From Anopheles merus (lineage: Eukaryota > Arthropoda > Insecta > Diptera > Culicidae): a stretch of DNA of 64,000 bases. The DNA is taken from the NCBI RefSeq assembly GCF_017562075.2, contig NC_054083.1, forward strand, positions 38,423,255 to 38,487,254, read 5' to 3'. The position numbers were made by a program, and so were the translations under genes. Shown here in pieces: positions 60,945 through 64,000 of this stretch (positions are counted from its first letter, which is position 1; each line of letters starts with the position of its first letter). The notes under the pieces were generated by a model that was not told the origin of the DNA, searched no databases, and saw only the letters and a list, made by a program, of their open reading frames with translations.

Positions 60945-63221
60945 ATAGCTTGAGCAGATCGAAACATATTTCGCACGCACTGTTCAACTTTTCCGAGGCA
61001 GGGATCAGCAAGGTTGATACGGAAGAAAAACTCGACAGGGCTAGTGATATAAAAAGTACCAATTGAACTTTTCGTTTTGTGGTTGGTTGTCAATACACAC
61101 TTGTTTTTTCAACGAAGCTTGAAATTTAAGAACATCAAAGACATTTTATGCATTGCCCAGTCGCACGTGTTGCTGATTGGATCATAGTGATAGAAGGATT
61201 AATTCCCCACGCCCTATACCTTTTTCGTTGCTTTCCCCTAACATTACTTACGAACGATTTAAAAAAAATCTCTTTGTACCTACCCACACATCAAGCTTTT
61301 AGATATGAAAGGATAAATGATGATAATTCGATGAAACCAGCAAAAAACAACACACTACAAAGCCCCAAACCTTTTAACATTTGACCCAGGCAGTTTGGAT
61401 TCTCTGATCTCTCGCAAGCTGGTAATCACTGAACTGTGGATAGTATCCGGTAGCACAGGCTTTTAATAATTCACCCCTAGCTTTGGGGGGATTACATTGG
61501 TAACACAGAAAAGCACCCCGTACCTCGAAAATCCTTTACAAAACGAGGGGCTGCATGAGCATTGCAAGGCCGAACATCAACAGAACGTGAAGTTTTCACA
61601 ACTGATGATTGTGAGTGCACATGAATTTGAGATGAATTATCTTCAAGTGTTAGTTTAGCCTTTTGATAAGCTATTCGGTTCGGGCGTACTTTGAGATGGG
61701 GGAAAGCGTAGTACGAGTTTTGATCCGGCCGGCACCGGATGTGGCTGTAACCGTTTGCCGATGCTAATGTGGCGGATGATGGAAACGGTGGAACGGTGTT
61801 CCATCAGAGCCGCATTGGCTATCTTGCATCCAGGGGGGAAGGGGGGTGTTCCGCTGGGCAAGTAGTTCTAGGGATCGATTAAAATAAATTGCCCGGTGAC
61901 CGGAATACCCAGCGCTGCCTTATCCGGCCTAGGTTTGCTGCCGTATTCGTTACCAGCAAAATCTGTTCATACTTCAGAATTCATTTCCCCGGACCTGCTT
62001 GAATGCAGCAGCAGAAGTAGGAGGAAGGCGAATTCGTGGTAATCGGTTGAGAGGTTGTTGAATTATTAAGCGTGTTGTTTTGGGGGCCCTCGAGGGAGCC
62101 TGATTTTGGGAAGGCTAATGGTAGATGAAATTATTTTCAATGCAAAATCTATCCAAGCTCGATCATACAATGGACAAGCGTTAATTTGTATGCTTTCGGT
62201 GCTTCGAAGTGGAAATAAAGACTGAACCTTTTTGGAAACATTTGGCACGAAAGGACCGAATTAAATTGTGTGTTTTAACAAATGAAAAAAAAAATCCGAT
62301 GCATTTTATTTTAAAATTAAAAACCTATTTTTTCCGTACGAACGTTAGGATTCTTTCCTTTCCAACTCCGTTAGGCGTCGATTTCAGACCGGTTAGTACA
62401 TTTGATGTTTTTCTGGCAACAACGTTCAAACCTTTTTTTAAATTCATTATCAAAAAATGAAAACATTATTTTCGATGCAATTTTTTTAAACAATTTTTAA
62501 TACATTGAGCAGCAAATGAGAGTAAGAGCAGCAAAAAGAAATGGTAATTGTATTTTTAATAAAAAGTATATACTTTGACCCTTTCCTTTGGCCTTTTTCG
62601 TGGTACACTAACTCGCTAAGATGTTCCTAATGAGATAATTGATTGAAAAATCGTAACGGACAGGAGCAAGCGCTCGCAAAAATAAATATTGAGCTAGGTT
62701 TAACCTATAGTTGGTTTCGGGCCGTTCGTTTGCATCCGGCTTCAGAGTCGTTAGCGCACTCATCACTAGTTGAAAACCAGCGCAACGGGTGGAATAGTTG
62801 GCATTGTAGAAACAAACAGATATATTACAGAAGCCGAGTGCTTTAAAAACGCATAATATTTTAAATATTACAATAGGAGCGATCGAGTTATTTGAAAGAA
62901 ACAACTAACCAACAAGTCCTGTGCATTCCATTTTCAATGCAATCTACAACATGCTAACTGGTATTGATTTATGCGCTTTACTCTATCGCTATACGAGAGC
63001 AGCGATGAAATTGGAACCGGGGCTACAGGTATCTCTTTCGCGCACTAGCGTTTGCAAAAGTAATCGACTTCGGCGGGCTCCCTTGGTGAAACTTTGCGAA
63101 TTGTAAACTTCCTTCCTGTACAACTTGAGGCAAAGACGTAAACTCGTTAAAACTAGTACACGACCGACCGATATAGGTGGAAAGTGACTTCATGAAAGAA
63201 AAACTCCTTCCCAAGTCAAAG
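60945..63221. other. Spacer; no supported gene
   Basis: Mostly AT-rich, with a GC-richer part at 61,640-62,050. ORFs are short and unassignable. No repeat ends were recognised. Confidence 0.4.
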
Positions 63222-63446
63222 TTAGGCAGGTGCGCCCGTGTATGTGCGAAGATGAACTGAGTGTGTGTGTGTGTCTATGTATTTTAAGGTTATCCTACGA
63301 AACGAAAAACCGACTCGCGAGCGTTGCTCCATTCTAAAGGTATCGAACTGCACCTCGAACGTGATTGGATCGCTGCTCCCGAGTACACAGCTAACCTTGA
63401 TCTGGGCGCTTGAGTCGTCAGCTTTTGTGTGGCAAATATTATGCAT
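63222..63446 (-). CDS. Possible coding fragment, 74 codons, unknown
   Basis: The minus frame from ATG 63446 reads MHNICHTKADDSSAQIKVSC and continues LGSSDPITFEVQFDTFRMEQ with alternating hydrophobic and polar residues, before running into a CA microsatellite (about 63,260-63,276) and a stop. The pattern is protein-like, but I recognise no family and the plus strand is open as well. A GTTAGCTG donor-like word follows AAG within the frame, so only the first part could be exonic. Confidence 0.14.
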   Translation of the reverse strand: MHNICHTKADDSSAQIKVSCVLGSSDPITFEVQFDTFRMEQRSRVGFSFRRITLKYIDTHTHSVHLRTYTGAPA

Positions 63447-64000
63447 CGTTTTTGATTTCCTTCACTATCTTTGCAGCATAGGAAAGTAGAGTAACAGCCA
63501 TCGGCAAGAAAAAAGGACCGCTTGAGACAGTGAGCGTTGTTGAGTGCTCGATAGCGAAAGGCGGCACAAATTTCAATACACAATTTCCGTCCATAAATCA
63601 CGTTGTAGACTTTTGTATATGTGTGTGTGGGTGTGTGTTGGCGCCGCGCTGAAGGCTGAGGCAAAATCATAATAACAAAAAAGCGGGCTTGGTCCTCCTA
63701 CCGGCAATCCTGTCGTTCCATGCCGCTGGTAGGCCGGGCACGATGAAAAGGTAGCAACTTCATACACGCTGTTAGGGCGCTTTAGCCCCGTGCAAGACGT
63801 GAAAGTTCCATTCGTTTGCTGGTTCGTTCGTTCGAGACCGTACTTTTTGGTCCAGGCCTTTTTGAGGGGTGTTTTTTTCTTCCTTTCATATTTAGTAATA
63901 TGAACTTTGTAGTTGAAGCAACTCGTTTTCTCCAAAAAACAACAACAATCGTCTCCCGATTGGTTTTCGGGTGTTCGAAGACTTTCCTCCACCAGGCGTG
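63447..64000. other. Spacer; no supported gene
   Basis: An acceptor-like TTCACTATCTTTGCAG ends at 63,477 on the plus strand, but all frames behind it close quickly, so at most an untranslated exon could start there. A GT-rich stretch lies near 63,617-63,640. Nothing else is supported. Confidence 0.4.

Overview
This window looks like non-coding nuclear DNA of a dipteran, most probably an anopheline mosquito. The reasons are intermediate base composition, with AT-rich valleys alternating with CpG-containing GC-rich blocks, very many CA/GT and GA/CT microsatellites, short terminal-inverted-repeat elements, and one tRNA-derived SINE whose sequence I remember as a type seen in Anopheles. I see no prokaryotic gene organisation, no rRNA or tRNA gene and no CRISPR array. 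I recognised no exon of a known conserved protein family, so the window is best read as a long intergenic region or the inside of a giant intron. The taxon is an inference from recognition, not from a search.

Layout: 1-4.5 kb is mixed sequence with GATTCA-type degenerate repeats and a fold-back. 4.5-9.3 kb holds a 190-bp long inverted repeat, two GC-rich blocks and AT-rich spacers. 9.3-13.4 kb contains a 250-bp inverted-repeat element (10805-11054). At 13.38-13.97 kb there is a possible two-exon small gene with a TATA box. 13.97-22.6 kb is spacer with a 316-bp CA tract at 17.3 kb. 22.6-23.0 kb holds two abutting repeats. 23-38.9 kb is spacer with several GC-rich blocks, a possible secreted-peptide ORF (37581-37823) and a motif cluster at 32.2 kb. 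39.0-41.3 kb is repeat-rich: a TTTA tract, a PIF/Harbinger-like MITE with long inverted repeats and a TAA target duplication, and a SINE with a near-perfect target duplication. 43-44.4 kb has a candidate exon plus GAGA tracts and a homeodomain-site cluster. 45.5-46.0 kb is a second copy of the GGAGTC-unit repeat. 52.8-55.0 kb holds two nearly identical 168-bp direct repeats bracketing a possible small two-exon gene on the minus strand. 58.17-59.29 kb is a 1.1-kb TA-flanked inverted-repeat transposon. 59.3-64 kb is spacer with two weak exon candidates.

The well supported features are the transposable elements and microsatellites. All coding calls are low confidence: they rest on open frames, splice-site and start context and protein-like composition, without recognised homology. 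The most interesting items to check are the two small two-exon candidates (13.5 kb and 54 kb), the young direct duplication around the second, and the dispersed element family built from degenerate 9-12-bp GACTCCGG-type units.
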